Shown: piece after piece, positions 53,511 through 62,118 of the stretch | Layout of the letters: every line of letters starts with the position of its first letter | Position numbering within the stretch: position 1 is the first letter of the stretch | Program-made: the position numbers and the translations under genes | Assembly (NCBI RefSeq): GCF_002075795.1 | Contig: NZ_CP020472.1 | Span: forward strand, 4,396,501 to 4,460,500 | Direction: 5' to 3' | Source of the DNA: Shewanella japonica | GTDB lineage: Bacteria > Pseudomonadota > Gammaproteobacteria > Enterobacterales > Shewanellaceae | DNA: 64,000 bases | Notes under the pieces: generated by a model | What the model was told of the DNA's origin: nothing | Database searches by the model: none | Seen by the model: only the letters and a program-made list of their open reading frames with translations

Positions 53511-55498
53511 TACTTCTCTCCCGACACAAGGCTTGTGTCACTTAATCTTTCATTACGAGGACGTAATGTTTCGGGTAATTCAAAAGGCATGATGGCTGCT
53601 TGTTTGTCAAATCGGTCGGCATCATCACCTAATTTGGCAAGAATATCGGCAATTTGGGCTTCACGCGCTGCAGTATCAGGATGCGCCACGGCATTATCAT
53701 TACCATAGCCACGATATCCTGGTGGCAACTCCATCTTCATCACATCAAGTTGCTCGTAATGTAGTTCTGGCTCAAGTGCATTTTCATCTGGCCACGTTGA
53801 TAATGTGCGGTTTAGCCACTCTTTATCGTTACGTTGCGGGTAATCTTCACGGGCATGGGCACCACGGCTTTCTGTACGGGCATTAGCACCACATGCAACC
53901 GTTAGCGCAACTCGCAGCATACGCGGGACTCTTAATGCTTCGACAAGCTCTGGATTAGCGTGACGTTTTTTACATTTAAGGCCAATATTTTTACTGCGTT
54001 TAAGCAAGTCTTTTAACTCGCTGACGGCTTTTTCAAGCTCAGGGCCATTACGGAAAATACCCACGTAATCCATCATAATGCGCTGCATAGCGAGTTTGAT
54101 ATCAAATACGTTTTCAGTACCTTCACCGACTAATAACTCATCAATTTCGCCTTGTAATTTTGACATGGTGTCATCGATGACTTGTGTATTAATCTCTAGG
54201 GTATTCTTCTCACAAAAATCAGCCACATACTTACCGATAATCATGCCGCCAACCACGGTTTCTGCTAGTGAGTTACCGCCTAAACGGTTAAAGCCATGCA
54301 TATCCCAACAGGCTGCCTCACCGACACTGAATAAACCTGCAAGCTGCGGACTTTCACCGGTAGCATTAATACGAATACCGCCCATTGAGTAATGCTGAGT
54401 CGGTCTGACTGGGATCCAATCTTTCGCAGGGTCGATACCAAGGAAGTTTTCACAAATCTCTTTGACTTCACGTAAGTTGGTTTCAACGTGTTTACGGCCA
54501 AGCAGAGTAATATCGAGCCATAAGTGTGGGCCATAAGGGCTATCAACCCCTTTACCTTTACGCATATGCTCGGTCATGCGCCGTGATACCACATCACGTG
54601 ATGCGAGCTCTTTCTTTTCAGGCTCATAGTCAGGCATAAAGCGATGACCATCTTTATCACGTAATAAGCCGCCATCACCACGACACCCTTCTGTGGTTAA
54701 AATCCCTACTGGCACAATGGCTGTTGGGTGGAACTGCACCGCTTCCATGTTGCCTAAGGCGGCAACGCCCGTATCTAATGCCAATGCTTGGCCTATACCT
54801 TCACAGATGATTGCATTGGTAGACACTTCGTAAATACGACCATAGCCGCCAGTAGCAATAGTGGTTGCCTTGCCAATATAGGCACGTAATTCACCTGTAA
54901 TTAAACAGCGTGCAATCACACCATGACAGCGTTTGCCATCATGGATAAGTGATAAAGCTTCAATACGTTCATGAACAGGAATGTCCATTTCAATGGCTTT
55001 ATTATCTACTGCATATAACAATGAATGACCTGTACCGTCAGCGGTATAGCAAGTACGCCATTTTTTAGTCCCGCCAAAATCACGGGCATTAATTAAGCCA
55101 TGGGCTTTTTCAGCTTCAGTAATCGTGACCTTTTCAGCATTCACTACCACTTGGCGATCGCCAGCAGTAATACGTGACCAAGGTACCCCCCAGTTAGCCA
55201 GTTCACGCACCGCTTTTGGCGCGCAATGGGCAAACATTCTTGCTACGTCTTGATCGCAGCCCCAATCAGACCCTTTTACAGTATCTTGGAAATGGACATC
55301 TTCATCATCACCCATTCCTTTTACAGTGTTACCAAGGCTCGCTTGCATGCCACCTTGAGCCGCTGCAGAGTGAGAGCGCTTAGCAGGGATAAGCGATAAC
55401 ACCACGGTATCTAAACCGCGTTCTTTTGAAGCAATAGCAACGCGCAAACCAGCAAGGCCTGCGCCAACGACTAATGAGTCTGTATAAATTATTTTCAC
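53510..55498 (-). CDS. frdA: Fumarate reductase / succinate dehydrogenase flavoprotein
   Basis: A 662-residue catalytic subunit that interconverts fumarate and succinate. The FAD dinucleotide fold begins at DSLVVGAGLAGLRVAIAS, and the covalent FAD-linking His lies in RSHSAAAQGGMQASLG (about residue 43). The active-site segment HPTAIVPVGILTTEGCRGDGG and the C-terminal Arg-rich R-E-x-Y region (RGAHAREDYPQRND) are present. The length is as in Wolinella FrdA (656). It lies 68 bases after frdC and overlaps frdB. Confidence 0.95.
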   Translation of the reverse strand: MKIIYTDSLVVGAGLAGLRVAIASKERGLDTVVLSLIPAKRSHSAAAQGGMQASLGNTVKGMGDDEDVHFQDTVKGSDWGCDQDVARMFAHCAPKAVRELANWGVPWSRITAGDRQVVVNAEKVTITEAEKAHGLINARDFGGTKKWRTCYTADGTGHSLLYAVDNKAIEMDIPVHERIEALSLIHDGKRCHGVIARCLITGELRAYIGKATTIATGGYGRIYEVSTNAIICEGIGQALALDTGVAALGNMEAVQFHPTAIVPVGILTTEGCRGDGGLLRDKDGHRFMPDYEPEKKELASRDVVSRRMTEHMRKGKGVDSPYGPHLWLDITLLGRKHVETNLREVKEICENFLGIDPAKDWIPVRPTQHYSMGGIRINATGESPQLAGLFSVGEAACWDMHGFNRLGGNSLAETVVGGMIIGKYVADFCEKNTLEINTQVIDDTMSKLQGEIDELLVGEGTENVFDIKLAMQRIMMDYVGIFRNGPELEKAVSELKDLLKRSKNIGLKCKKRHANPELVEALRVPRMLRVALTVACGANARTESRGAHAREDYPQRNDKEWLNRTLSTWPDENALEPELHYEQLDVMKMELPPGYRGYGNDNAVAHPDTAAREAQIADILAKLGDDADRFDKQAAIMPFELPETLRPRNERLSDTSLVSGEK

Positions 55499-55566
55499 GG
55501 GTATTCCTTAAATTCGATACGAGGTTAATGGCATATGTGACTCATTAACCTAAAACTCTTAAGCTT

Positions 55567-56331
55567 CTAGCTCGGCACAAAAGGAGTCACTGGTAACTCC
55601 AACGATTGACCAATCACGATGTAAGTCATCAAACTTGCGATACCAATAATCATCAAGTAAATCACCATAAACTTGGCAAGTTTTAACGCTGCCATACGTT
55701 TAGTGGTAATGCCCCACTTAACGGCAACACGGTATAAGCCGAACATGGCATGAATAACTACGGCAGGAAGCAGTAATACATACAGCATCCACACATCTTG
55801 GTGGTAAACACGTTCTGCTGATAAATGCGGACCAATTGCAGGGTTAGTGATCATATCGTAGAGATGAACTGGCGCGAGGAAGAATAATAAGAAGCCTGTG
55901 ATCAGCTGCCAGAACCAAATTTTTGTATCTTGATGAGGCATGATTGTCATTTGACTGCGAAGCGCTCGCCATTGCTGAATCTGGGCAGGAAAACGGCGCA
56001 AGGCAAATGCAGCATGAATAATCACCACAATTAACATGAAGGCAGAGATAAATTTGGTTAGTACTGGGAAGCCATGTCCAGTTTCACTGAATATTCCCCC
56101 CTCTAAAAAGTGACCGACATGATAAAACGCCTCTTTACTGATTAGGATGCTCGACTCAAAATGCAAATGCATAATGATAAAGAAGCCCAATAGTAATCCA
56201 GTGGCACTTTGTAATTTATCCGCTCTGGCAGCCCAAATGGGGTTCAAGTACCCTTTTGACGATACGTCATGTATTTTTTGATTTTGTGTTTGTGATGAAG
56301 CTGTCATAGTTCTCATGCCTGTTAATGACAT
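55567..56331 (-). CDS. frdC: Fumarate reductase dihaem cytochrome b subunit
   Basis: A 254-residue membrane anchor of the B-type (Wolinella) complex with five hydrophobic helices. His residues suited to two b haems occur in IIMHLHFESS, YHVGHFLEGG, VIIHAAFALRR, APVHLYDM and AVVIHAMFGLYR. It transfers electrons between quinone and FrdB. The start is uncertain: ATG 56331 gives the longest form but has no ribosome-binding site; ATG 56316 (with AGG) or 56307 are good alternatives. It is the first gene of frdCAB, with a CRP-like site 61 bases upstream. Confidence 0.92.
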   Translation of the reverse strand: MSLTGMRTMTASSQTQNQKIHDVSSKGYLNPIWAARADKLQSATGLLLGFFIIMHLHFESSILISKEAFYHVGHFLEGGIFSETGHGFPVLTKFISAFMLIVVIIHAAFALRRFPAQIQQWRALRSQMTIMPHQDTKIWFWQLITGFLLFFLAPVHLYDMITNPAIGPHLSAERVYHQDVWMLYVLLLPAVVIHAMFGLYRVAVKWGITTKRMAALKLAKFMVIYLMIIGIASLMTYIVIGQSLELPVTPFVPS

Positions 56332-56391
56332 ATTGCTGGTGATTTCAGCTTATCAGTTATCACTATTTCTCCTTGTGCTAGAAAATTAAAT

Positions 56392-56407
56392 CGTGATCAA
56401 GCTCACC
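56392..56407. promoter_or_regulatory. CRP-like site upstream of frdCAB
   Basis: CGTGA-TCAAGC-TCACC contains the GTGA-N6-TCAC core exactly. It lies about 60 bases upstream of the longest frdC start, a sensible place for activation; Shewanella CRP controls anaerobic respiration. Confidence 0.6.
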
Positions 56408-56583
56408 CTGCATTCACCGTCTTTTAGAAGTTGATCACAGTCACAGATTGTTCAAATTTAAGAACTCAAAATTTACCTTATGTTTCATAAATTTATCGTG
56501 ACATTCAAACAAACGGATAAATATGATGATTTCATCATGGATATTAATAGCTTAAAGATTAACCAGTAGCAAAAGGTGTGAAA

Positions 56584-56658
56584 ATGGCCCTTTCAATGCA
56601 ATTGAGCAATATTTCACTATCAAATGCTGCTGTTTTACCCGCCAAGCAGGTACAATAG
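56584..56658 (+). CDS. Possible 24-residue small protein upstream of prmA
   Basis: A short frame beginning with ATG 56584, preceded by AAGGTG, encodes MALSMQLSNISLSNAAVLPA followed by KQVQ and ends 30 bases before prmA. It may be a leader peptide or a chance frame. No hydrophobic helix is present. Confidence 0.3.
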   Translation: MALSMQLSNISLSNAAVLPAKQVQ

Positions 56659-56688
56659 GCCATTAAATTATTCTCATAGGAAAACTCC

Positions 56689-57570
56689 ATGCCTTGGATT
56701 CAACTTCGCATTAGTACTCACAGCAACCATGCCGACGCGCTTGGCGACCTCTTAATGGAGCAAGGTTCTGTATCAATTACCTATGAAGATGGTAAAGACA
56801 CACCGATATTCGAACCCAAATTAGGTGAAACACCACTTTGGCAAGACACTATCGTGATTGCCCTGTTTGATGCTGGCACCGACTTAGCTCCGACAGTGAG
56901 CTTTTTAGAAACCCTGCCTTATCTAGGCAAAGGGTTTACACATAAAATCGAACAGATTGAAGATAAAGATTGGGTTCGTGAATGGATGGACAGCTTTCAC
57001 CCGATTAAATTTGGTAACCGCTTATGGATCTGCCCAAGCTGGCGTGATATTCCTGAGCCTGATGCTGTTAACGTTATTCTTGATCCAGGTCTTGCCTTCG
57101 GAACAGGTACCCACCCAACCACAGCATTATGTTTAGAGTGGTTAGATAGCTTAGATTTATCTGATAAAGAAGTGATCGATTTTGGTTGTGGCTCAGGTAT
57201 TTTAGCCATTGCAGCACTAAAACTTGGCGCTAAAACAGTTACTGGTGTCGATATTGATTATCAAGCGATTGATGCATCAACTGCCAATGCAGAACGTAAC
57301 GGCGTTGCAGATAAATTAGCGCTATATTTACCAGAGAACCAACCTGACAATCTGCAAGCTGATATCTTGGTTGCTAACATTCTTGCGGGTCCTTTACGTG
57401 AATTAGCGCCTTTAATTGCAGAAAAGGTTAAAACAGGCGGTAAATTAGCCCTATCTGGCCTCCTACAAGAGCAAGCAGAAGAAATATCACAATTTTACAG
57501 TCAATGGTTCATCATGGATGAAGCGGCTCACAAAGAAGACTGGAGCCGCTTGACAGGTACACGTAAATAA
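56689..57570 (+). CDS. prmA: Ribosomal protein L11 methyltransferase
   Basis: PrmA trimethylates L11 at several sites using S-adenosylmethionine. The 293-residue protein starts with the substrate-recognition domain (MPWIQLRISTHSNHADAL) and continues with the methyltransferase domain, which has DPGLAFGTGTHPTT (typical PrmA signature, about residue 128), motif I VIDFGCGSGILAIAALKLGA, DIDYQAI and VANILAGPLREL. It is an accessory modification enzyme and non-essential in E. coli. Its neighbours frdCAB on one side and dusB-fis on the other match the order in other Shewanella. Confidence 0.97.
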   Translation: MPWIQLRISTHSNHADALGDLLMEQGSVSITYEDGKDTPIFEPKLGETPLWQDTIVIALFDAGTDLAPTVSFLETLPYLGKGFTHKIEQIEDKDWVREWMDSFHPIKFGNRLWICPSWRDIPEPDAVNVILDPGLAFGTGTHPTTALCLEWLDSLDLSDKEVIDFGCGSGILAIAALKLGAKTVTGVDIDYQAIDASTANAERNGVADKLALYLPENQPDNLQADILVANILAGPLRELAPLIAEKVKTGGKLALSGLLQEQAEEISQFYSQWFIMDEAAHKEDWSRLTGTRK

Positions 57571-57681
57571 CGGTAAAGGCAGTACACCCCTTATGGCAGC
57601 TAGATCTCTGCCAAAAGGGGCTATTACGACTCCCCAACTAAAAGTCAAGAAAAAAAGTTACATTTAGTTCATTTATTGACC

Positions 57682-57718
57682 TTTTCAGCAGCGCAAAAAA
57701 GGGCTAATATAGCGCCCC
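57682..57718 (+). promoter_or_regulatory. dusB-fis promoter with GC-rich discriminator
   Basis: TTTTCA (57682-57687), 17-base spacer, TATAAT-like TAATAT (57705-57710), then AGCGCCCC. A weak -35 and a GC-rich discriminator directly after the -10 are the marks of a ppGpp-inhibited (stringent) promoter, as for dusB-fis in E. coli. Start of transcription would be about 57717. Confidence 0.65.
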
Positions 57719-57743
57719 TTTGACGAGCAAGGTGATTAACTCA

Positions 57744-58712
57744 ATGCAAATTGGCCCTTATCAACTGAGCAATCAGCTGATCGTGGCACCAATGGCAGGT
57801 GTCACCGATCGCGCTTTTAGAAACCTCTGTTTACGCTATGGCGCAGGCCTAGCAGTATCAGAAATGCTTTCATCGAATCCTGATGTTTGGGATACAGATA
57901 AAAGCCGCCAGCGCATGATGCATTCTGGTGAAGAAGGTATTCGCTCAGTACAAATTGCAGGTGCAGATCCTGATTTAATGGCAAATGCCGCCCAGTTCAA
58001 CGTTGAACAAGGTGCGCATATCATTGATATCAATATGGGCTGTCCGGCAAAAAAAGTGAATAAGAAGCTTGCAGGCTCGGCATTAATGCAAGATCCCCAG
58101 CTAGTGAAAGAGATTTTACAGGCTGTTGTTAGTGCAGTTGATGTCCCTGTAACACTTAAGATCCGCACAGGTTGGCAACCTGAACATCGTAATGGTGTTG
58201 AAATTGCCCACATTGCTGAAGATTGTGGTATTGCATCGCTCGCCGTTCACGGTAGAACGAGACAATGCATGTATAAAGGCTTTGCCGAGTACGACACGAT
58301 TAAAGCAATAAAACAAAATGTCTCAATCCCTGTTGTTGCTAACGGAGATATCGACAGTCCTGAAAAGGCTAAGTTTGTCTTAGATTACACAGGCGCCGAT
58401 GCTTTGATGGTAGGACGAGGAGCCCAAGGCAGACCGTGGATTTTTAGAGAAATTCACCACTACTTGGAAACAGGTAAAAAATTACCGCCAGTTGAGGCGA
58501 GCGAGCAACGAGAAATCATGCTCGAACACCTGAACAAATTGTACGAATTGTACGGCGAATACAAAGGTGTCCGATTTGCGAGAAAGCATATGGGATGGTA
58601 CCTAAACCAAGAAGAACAGCGACAATTCCGTGCTGACTTCAATAGGCTTGAAACCGCTGAACAGCAATATTCCCTTGTGGAATGTTACTTTGATGAATTA
58701 GTAAATTTTTAA
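57744..58712 (+). CDS. dusB: tRNA-dihydrouridine synthase B
   Basis: DusB reduces a uridine in the tRNA D-loop using FMN and NADPH. The 322-residue TIM-barrel protein has MQIGPYQLSNQLIVAPMAGVTDRAFR, the conserved catalytic Cys in INMGCPAKKVNKKLAGSAL, KIRTGW, the HGRTRxCMY motif and GADALMVGRGAQGRPWIF for FMN binding. I start at ATG 57744 (family N-terminus; AAGG about 11 bases upstream); a TTG at 57720 would fall at the transcription start. It is the first gene of the dusB-fis operon. Confidence 0.96.
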   Translation: MQIGPYQLSNQLIVAPMAGVTDRAFRNLCLRYGAGLAVSEMLSSNPDVWDTDKSRQRMMHSGEEGIRSVQIAGADPDLMANAAQFNVEQGAHIIDINMGCPAKKVNKKLAGSALMQDPQLVKEILQAVVSAVDVPVTLKIRTGWQPEHRNGVEIAHIAEDCGIASLAVHGRTRQCMYKGFAEYDTIKAIKQNVSIPVVANGDIDSPEKAKFVLDYTGADALMVGRGAQGRPWIFREIHHYLETGKKLPPVEASEQREIMLEHLNKLYELYGEYKGVRFARKHMGWYLNQEEQRQFRADFNRLETAEQQYSLVECYFDELVNF

Positions 58713-58730
58713 TATAAAGAGCAGAATAGA

Positions 58731-59039
58731 ATGTTTGATCAGACAACTACTAACACAGAAGTTCACCAGCTAACCGTAGGTAAGATTGAAACCGCTAACG
58801 GTACAATCAAGCCACAACTATTACGTGACGCAGTAAAGCGTGCAGTAACAAACTTCTTCTCTCAGTTAGACGGTCAAGAAGCGTCTGAAGTATATGAAAT
58901 GGTTTTAAGCGAAGTTGAAGCACCATTACTAGACATCATCATGCAACACACTCGTGGTAACCAAACACGTGCTGCGAACATGTTAGGTATCAACCGTGGT
59001 ACTTTACGTAAGAAATTAAAAAAATACGGCATGAACTAA
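58731..59039 (+). CDS. fis: DNA-binding protein Fis
   Basis: Fis is the 11-kDa nucleoid protein that bends DNA, activates rRNA promoters and is abundant in early growth. The 102-residue protein has the N-terminal beta-hairpin arms, the dimer helices (LRDAVKRAVTNFFSQLDGQ) and the C-terminal helix-turn-helix (TRGNQTRAANMLGINRGTLRKKLKKYGMN), identical in plan to the E. coli protein (98 residues). It begins 18 bases after dusB and ends before a terminator at 59067-59099. Confidence 0.98.
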   Translation: MFDQTTTNTEVHQLTVGKIETANGTIKPQLLRDAVKRAVTNFFSQLDGQEASEVYEMVLSEVEAPLLDIIMQHTRGNQTRAANMLGINRGTLRKKLKKYGMN

Positions 59040-59066
59040 GAAGCGATTCTTAAGTTTGCTGCATTT

Positions 59067-59100
59067 AAAAAGGCTAATCAGAGATGATTAGCCTTTTTTG
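59067..59100 (+). terminator. Terminator of dusB-fis
   Basis: Stem AAAAAGGCTAATCA / TGATTAGCCTTTTTT with a GAGA loop. Confidence 0.9.
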
Positions 59101-59130
59101 TTTTCCATGTTTTACCTACTGCTCGACGAA

Positions 59131-59874
59131 TTAAGTAATCTTAAATCGATACCGCTTCATCACCATATTTTCAATCACCCAATACAAACCTGTAAGCGAT
59201 AAAGTCAGCATCATTAACCCAAATAGCCAACTAAAAGGATTATTAAAACTGCCTTGGTGCAAGTAGTCCATAAAGTGCAGTTTAAACATTAAGTCAGCGA
59301 GTTCAGTCTGATCATTTTTATGACCAACAACTCGGCCATTAATCGCGTTAACATAAATTCGTGTACTCACATCGTCATCAATACTGACTTGCCATAATGG
59401 ATTACATTCTTTGGGCCATTCATCAAAAGGCGCAGTCATTTTTTGCGTTTGTATAACCTTACCGCGACCTGTGTAGGTATGCTTGGCTAACTGCTCAGCA
59501 AGATGCGCGTCAATCATCATTTTTTCGCCGCTCAACGCATCGATGAGAGTTTGCTGTTGGCAGTCATGTGGATAACGCTGCACTTGTTCATCTAACACAT
59601 ATACGGCTCGCTGATTCAAAGTAATCAGACTTACCTGCTCTACAGATTTTACTCTTGCCAATATTGAGGCTAACGGCAAGAGTTCGTTAACGCTAAATGA
59701 CTGCTTTTCTAATTGTGGTGCCGTTTTAAAATACAACTTACCTTTAAGCGATTCATGGGGCGTGATGTTGAAATAAATACCTGTACCCAACCAAATGAGC
59801 AATTGCACACCGACGATCACCCCTAACCAATAATGACCGACTCGTAACCAACGTTTGAGCGCTTTCCCTTTCAT
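59131..59874 (-). CDS. PepSY-domain inner-membrane protein
   Basis: A 247-residue protein with an N-terminal membrane helix (LRVGHYWLGVIVGVQLLIWLG), a periplasmic PepSY-type region (about 35-200, with TPFDEWPKECNPLWQVSID and RIYVNAINGRVVGHK), and a second helix near the C-terminus (WLFGLMMLTLSLTGLYWVI). This plan is shared with PepSY-associated membrane proteins of siderophore or redox systems. I start at ATG 59874, which overlaps the stop of the upstream gene (TAATG); the longer frame to 59913 overlaps more deeply. The pair at 59131-60608 is one operon. Function is not known. Confidence 0.75.
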   Translation of the reverse strand: MKGKALKRWLRVGHYWLGVIVGVQLLIWLGTGIYFNITPHESLKGKLYFKTAPQLEKQSFSVNELLPLASILARVKSVEQVSLITLNQRAVYVLDEQVQRYPHDCQQQTLIDALSGEKMMIDAHLAEQLAKHTYTGRGKVIQTQKMTAPFDEWPKECNPLWQVSIDDDVSTRIYVNAINGRVVGHKNDQTELADLMFKLHFMDYLHQGSFNNPFSWLFGLMMLTLSLTGLYWVIENMVMKRYRFKIT

Positions 59875-60608
59875 TAGCAATACCTCTTTCGGCGTTGCCA
59901 AAGTAAAACACACCCTGCAAAAACGGCGATAAATGAGCCTATTGCACTGTAAAACAATAATGCATTATCAATCGCTTCCCCTTCGTCATAATCCATAATG
60001 TGCCATTTCCAAAACAGGTCAAACCAACGCCAATATTCATGACGTTTTGTCACCACATCGCCTGTCTGTGCTGATATATACAATGTCGTTTTGGCCATAT
60101 CATCAAACACCACCTGCCAAACAGGCAAATGCCTTGAAGCTAACTCAGCTGGAGCTTGCTCTACTAATAACTTAGCCGCAACAATGCTGGCTGAAGGTGA
60201 AATAGCATTATTATGCTGAAAAGACTGAGCTATCTTTGTTGCCTGCTCATGGGTTATTGCATCGAGTTGCGTACCCGATTGGGCACTAACCAGTATGGTT
60301 TTTTCAGTTAGCGTCACGTGATAAACAGCTTGTTGAAGCAATGATTTCACGTTGATGCTTTTAGCGTCAGGGAAGTCTTGATAGAGCTTGGAAATAGGGT
60401 AAGACACTGATAGTGGGTTAATTTTATCTGATTTTTCCACGGCAATATGATCGCTTCGGATAAAGCCAATATCCATCAACACGAAATAGCTGCCCGTAAA
60501 ACCCCAAATCACAATTGGGATAGCCAATATTAACATTAACCAGCGATGGATAAATTGAGCCGAGGTCACTTTACTTACGACACCTCGATAATTTTTTTTA
60601 TGATTCAA
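59874..60608 (-). CDS. PepSY-domain inner-membrane protein
   Basis: A 244-residue relative of the following gene. It has an N-terminal helix (FIHRWLMLILAIPIVIWGFTGSYFVL), a PepSY-like periplasmic region (ASRHLPVWQVVFDD and TTLYISAQTGDVVTKRH), a WHIMDYDEGE motif matching LHFMDYLHQG of its partner, and a C-terminal helix (LLFYSAIGSFIAVFAGCVLLW). The two are probably a heteromeric membrane pair formed by duplication. The Kelch-protein gene diverges from it across 60609-60861. Confidence 0.78.
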   Translation of the reverse strand: MNHKKNYRGVVSKVTSAQFIHRWLMLILAIPIVIWGFTGSYFVLMDIGFIRSDHIAVEKSDKINPLSVSYPISKLYQDFPDAKSINVKSLLQQAVYHVTLTEKTILVSAQSGTQLDAITHEQATKIAQSFQHNNAISPSASIVAAKLLVEQAPAELASRHLPVWQVVFDDMAKTTLYISAQTGDVVTKRHEYWRWFDLFWKWHIMDYDEGEAIDNALLFYSAIGSFIAVFAGCVLLWQRRKRYC

Positions 60609-60861
60609 AATAACAATTTGCCTGTGTTCTGCGGTGTTTTATATGATTTTTATATTGGCCGTAAACACTAGTTATATTTACATCGGCACTGATATTAGTA
60701 AAAACTAACTTACCGTAAAAACGTCACTATCGCAGCATTTAAATCGCTCAAGATAAACATAATAAATCATGTCATTAACGCTACATTTACTGCAGTTTGG
60801 TTACCCCATGAGTGAGCAAATATGATTAAATATCAACAATAAAAAATCAAAAGGATTGATA

Positions 60862-62001
60862 ATGAGCCGATTAACTCAACTCGGTGCGATAGCAATGACG
60901 ACAATTTCAGCCATGTGCGCTGCGCCATTTGCCTATGCGAGTTACCCACAATTACCTGAAGGCGTGTCTAATAATGCCGTGGCTAAGGTCTCCACCACTA
61001 AAGGGGATTACCTTATTAGCTTTACTGGGTTAGCAGCAGAAAAAGACTACCAAGCGGTTCATAATAAAGTGTGGGGCGTTAATCTTTCGACTTCAGACTC
61101 ACAATGGCAAGCATTAAAACCTGTGCCATTTGTTGCGCCATTAGCAGGTCGCCTCGCATCAATTGCTGTCGGTATTGATGAAAAAGCTTATATATTTGGT
61201 GGCTACACAGTTGCTAAAAACCATGAAGAGATCAGCACTGTCGATAATTATCAGTTCGATATATTAACCAATCACTACCAGCGAATTGCTGACATGCCAG
61301 TAGCTGTTGATGACACTGCTGCCAGCGTTTATCAACAGCGTTATATCTACTTATTTGGTGGCTGGCATAACGACGGCAATGTTAATTTGGTCCAAGTTTA
61401 CGACACTAAAACAGATACGTGGGAGCAAGCAAGCCCTATCCCTGCTCCTGCCGTATTTGGTCAAGCTGTCGCCATGAGTGGCAATAAAATCGTATTGTGT
61501 GATGGTGTAAAAGTGCAGGCAAATATCGGTAAACGCCGCAACTATCAGTCATCGCCAGTGTGCTTGTTTGGTAAAGTGAATCCCAAAAATCATTTAAGAA
61601 TAAGCTGGCAATTATTGCCGCATTATTCGATCAGTGAACAGGCTGCCAAGCTTAATAAAGCACCAACAGCCACTGCACATTACCGTATGGCTGCCACAGG
61701 AGTCAGTGATTCATCTGAAGGGCAAGCAATCTTTATGGCTGGCAGTAACAACCCATACAATTACAGCGGCATCGGCTATAACGGCGACCCGAGCGCCCCT
61801 CATAATGTTCAATACACATTTGATTTTAAATCTATGCAATGGTTAACGCCTGTAACGCTTGATGTACCCAGCATGGATCATCGTGGCTTAATTTGTCACC
61901 ATGATCAGTTGCTTCGCATCGGTGGCATGCTTGAGCAGCAACAAGTCAGTAAACAGGTGTTAGTGAGTCCACTAATAAATGGGCAAAAGTGTACTCAGTA
62001 A
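60862..62001 (+). CDS. Periplasmic Kelch-repeat protein
   Basis: A 379-residue exported protein. A signal peptide (to about residue 29, ...APFAYA) precedes a six-bladed Kelch-type beta-propeller, seen in repeated phrases such as KAYIFGGY, RYIYLFGGWHND, VYDTKTDTWEQASPIP and LLRIGG, each with the double Gly of a Kelch blade. Relatives include N-acetylneuraminate mutarotase NanM and galactose-oxidase-like proteins, but I see no sialic acid genes nearby. A start at ATG 60862 is supported by AAGG 8 bases upstream. It diverges from the PepSY pair and may act with it, but no pathway is indicated. Confidence 0.75.
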   Translation: MSRLTQLGAIAMTTISAMCAAPFAYASYPQLPEGVSNNAVAKVSTTKGDYLISFTGLAAEKDYQAVHNKVWGVNLSTSDSQWQALKPVPFVAPLAGRLASIAVGIDEKAYIFGGYTVAKNHEEISTVDNYQFDILTNHYQRIADMPVAVDDTAASVYQQRYIYLFGGWHNDGNVNLVQVYDTKTDTWEQASPIPAPAVFGQAVAMSGNKIVLCDGVKVQANIGKRRNYQSSPVCLFGKVNPKNHLRISWQLLPHYSISEQAAKLNKAPTATAHYRMAATGVSDSSEGQAIFMAGSNNPYNYSGIGYNGDPSAPHNVQYTFDFKSMQWLTPVTLDVPSMDHRGLICHHDQLLRIGGMLEQQQVSKQVLVSPLINGQKCTQ

Positions 62002-62055
62002 GAGATACTCGCCTTAAAATTATGTGATCCAACTAACAATTACTCATCAATATGA

Positions 62056-62088
62056 TTGCTCAACCAAAAGATGCATTTAAAATACAGG
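62056..62088 (+). promoter_or_regulatory. Promoter and NsrR-like operator of the hemerythrin gene
   Basis: TTGCTC (62056-62061), 16 bases, TAAAAT (62078-62083) gives a plausible promoter. The sequence GATGCATTTAAAATACAGG (62070-62088) closely matches the nitric-oxide-sensing repressor NsrR consensus for gamma-proteobacteria (GATGYATTTNAAATRCATC), mostly in the left half, and overlaps the -10. Confidence 0.65.
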
Positions 62089-62111
62089 TATTAACTTATT
62101 GCATCTTTTGG
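62064..62111 (+). repeat. 12-bp perfect inverted repeat covering the hemerythrin ribosome-binding site
   Basis: CCAAAAGATGCA (62064-62075) and TGCATCTTTTGG (62100-62111) pair fully around a 24-base loop. The right arm overlaps the GGAG used by the gene at 62119. The left arm is part of the operator. Confidence 0.7.
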
Positions 62112-62118
62112 AGCAACC

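Noticed and set aside
57720..57743. Upstream TTG start for dusB
   Set aside because: It would coincide with the predicted transcription start, and the DusB family begins at the MQIGPY equivalent.
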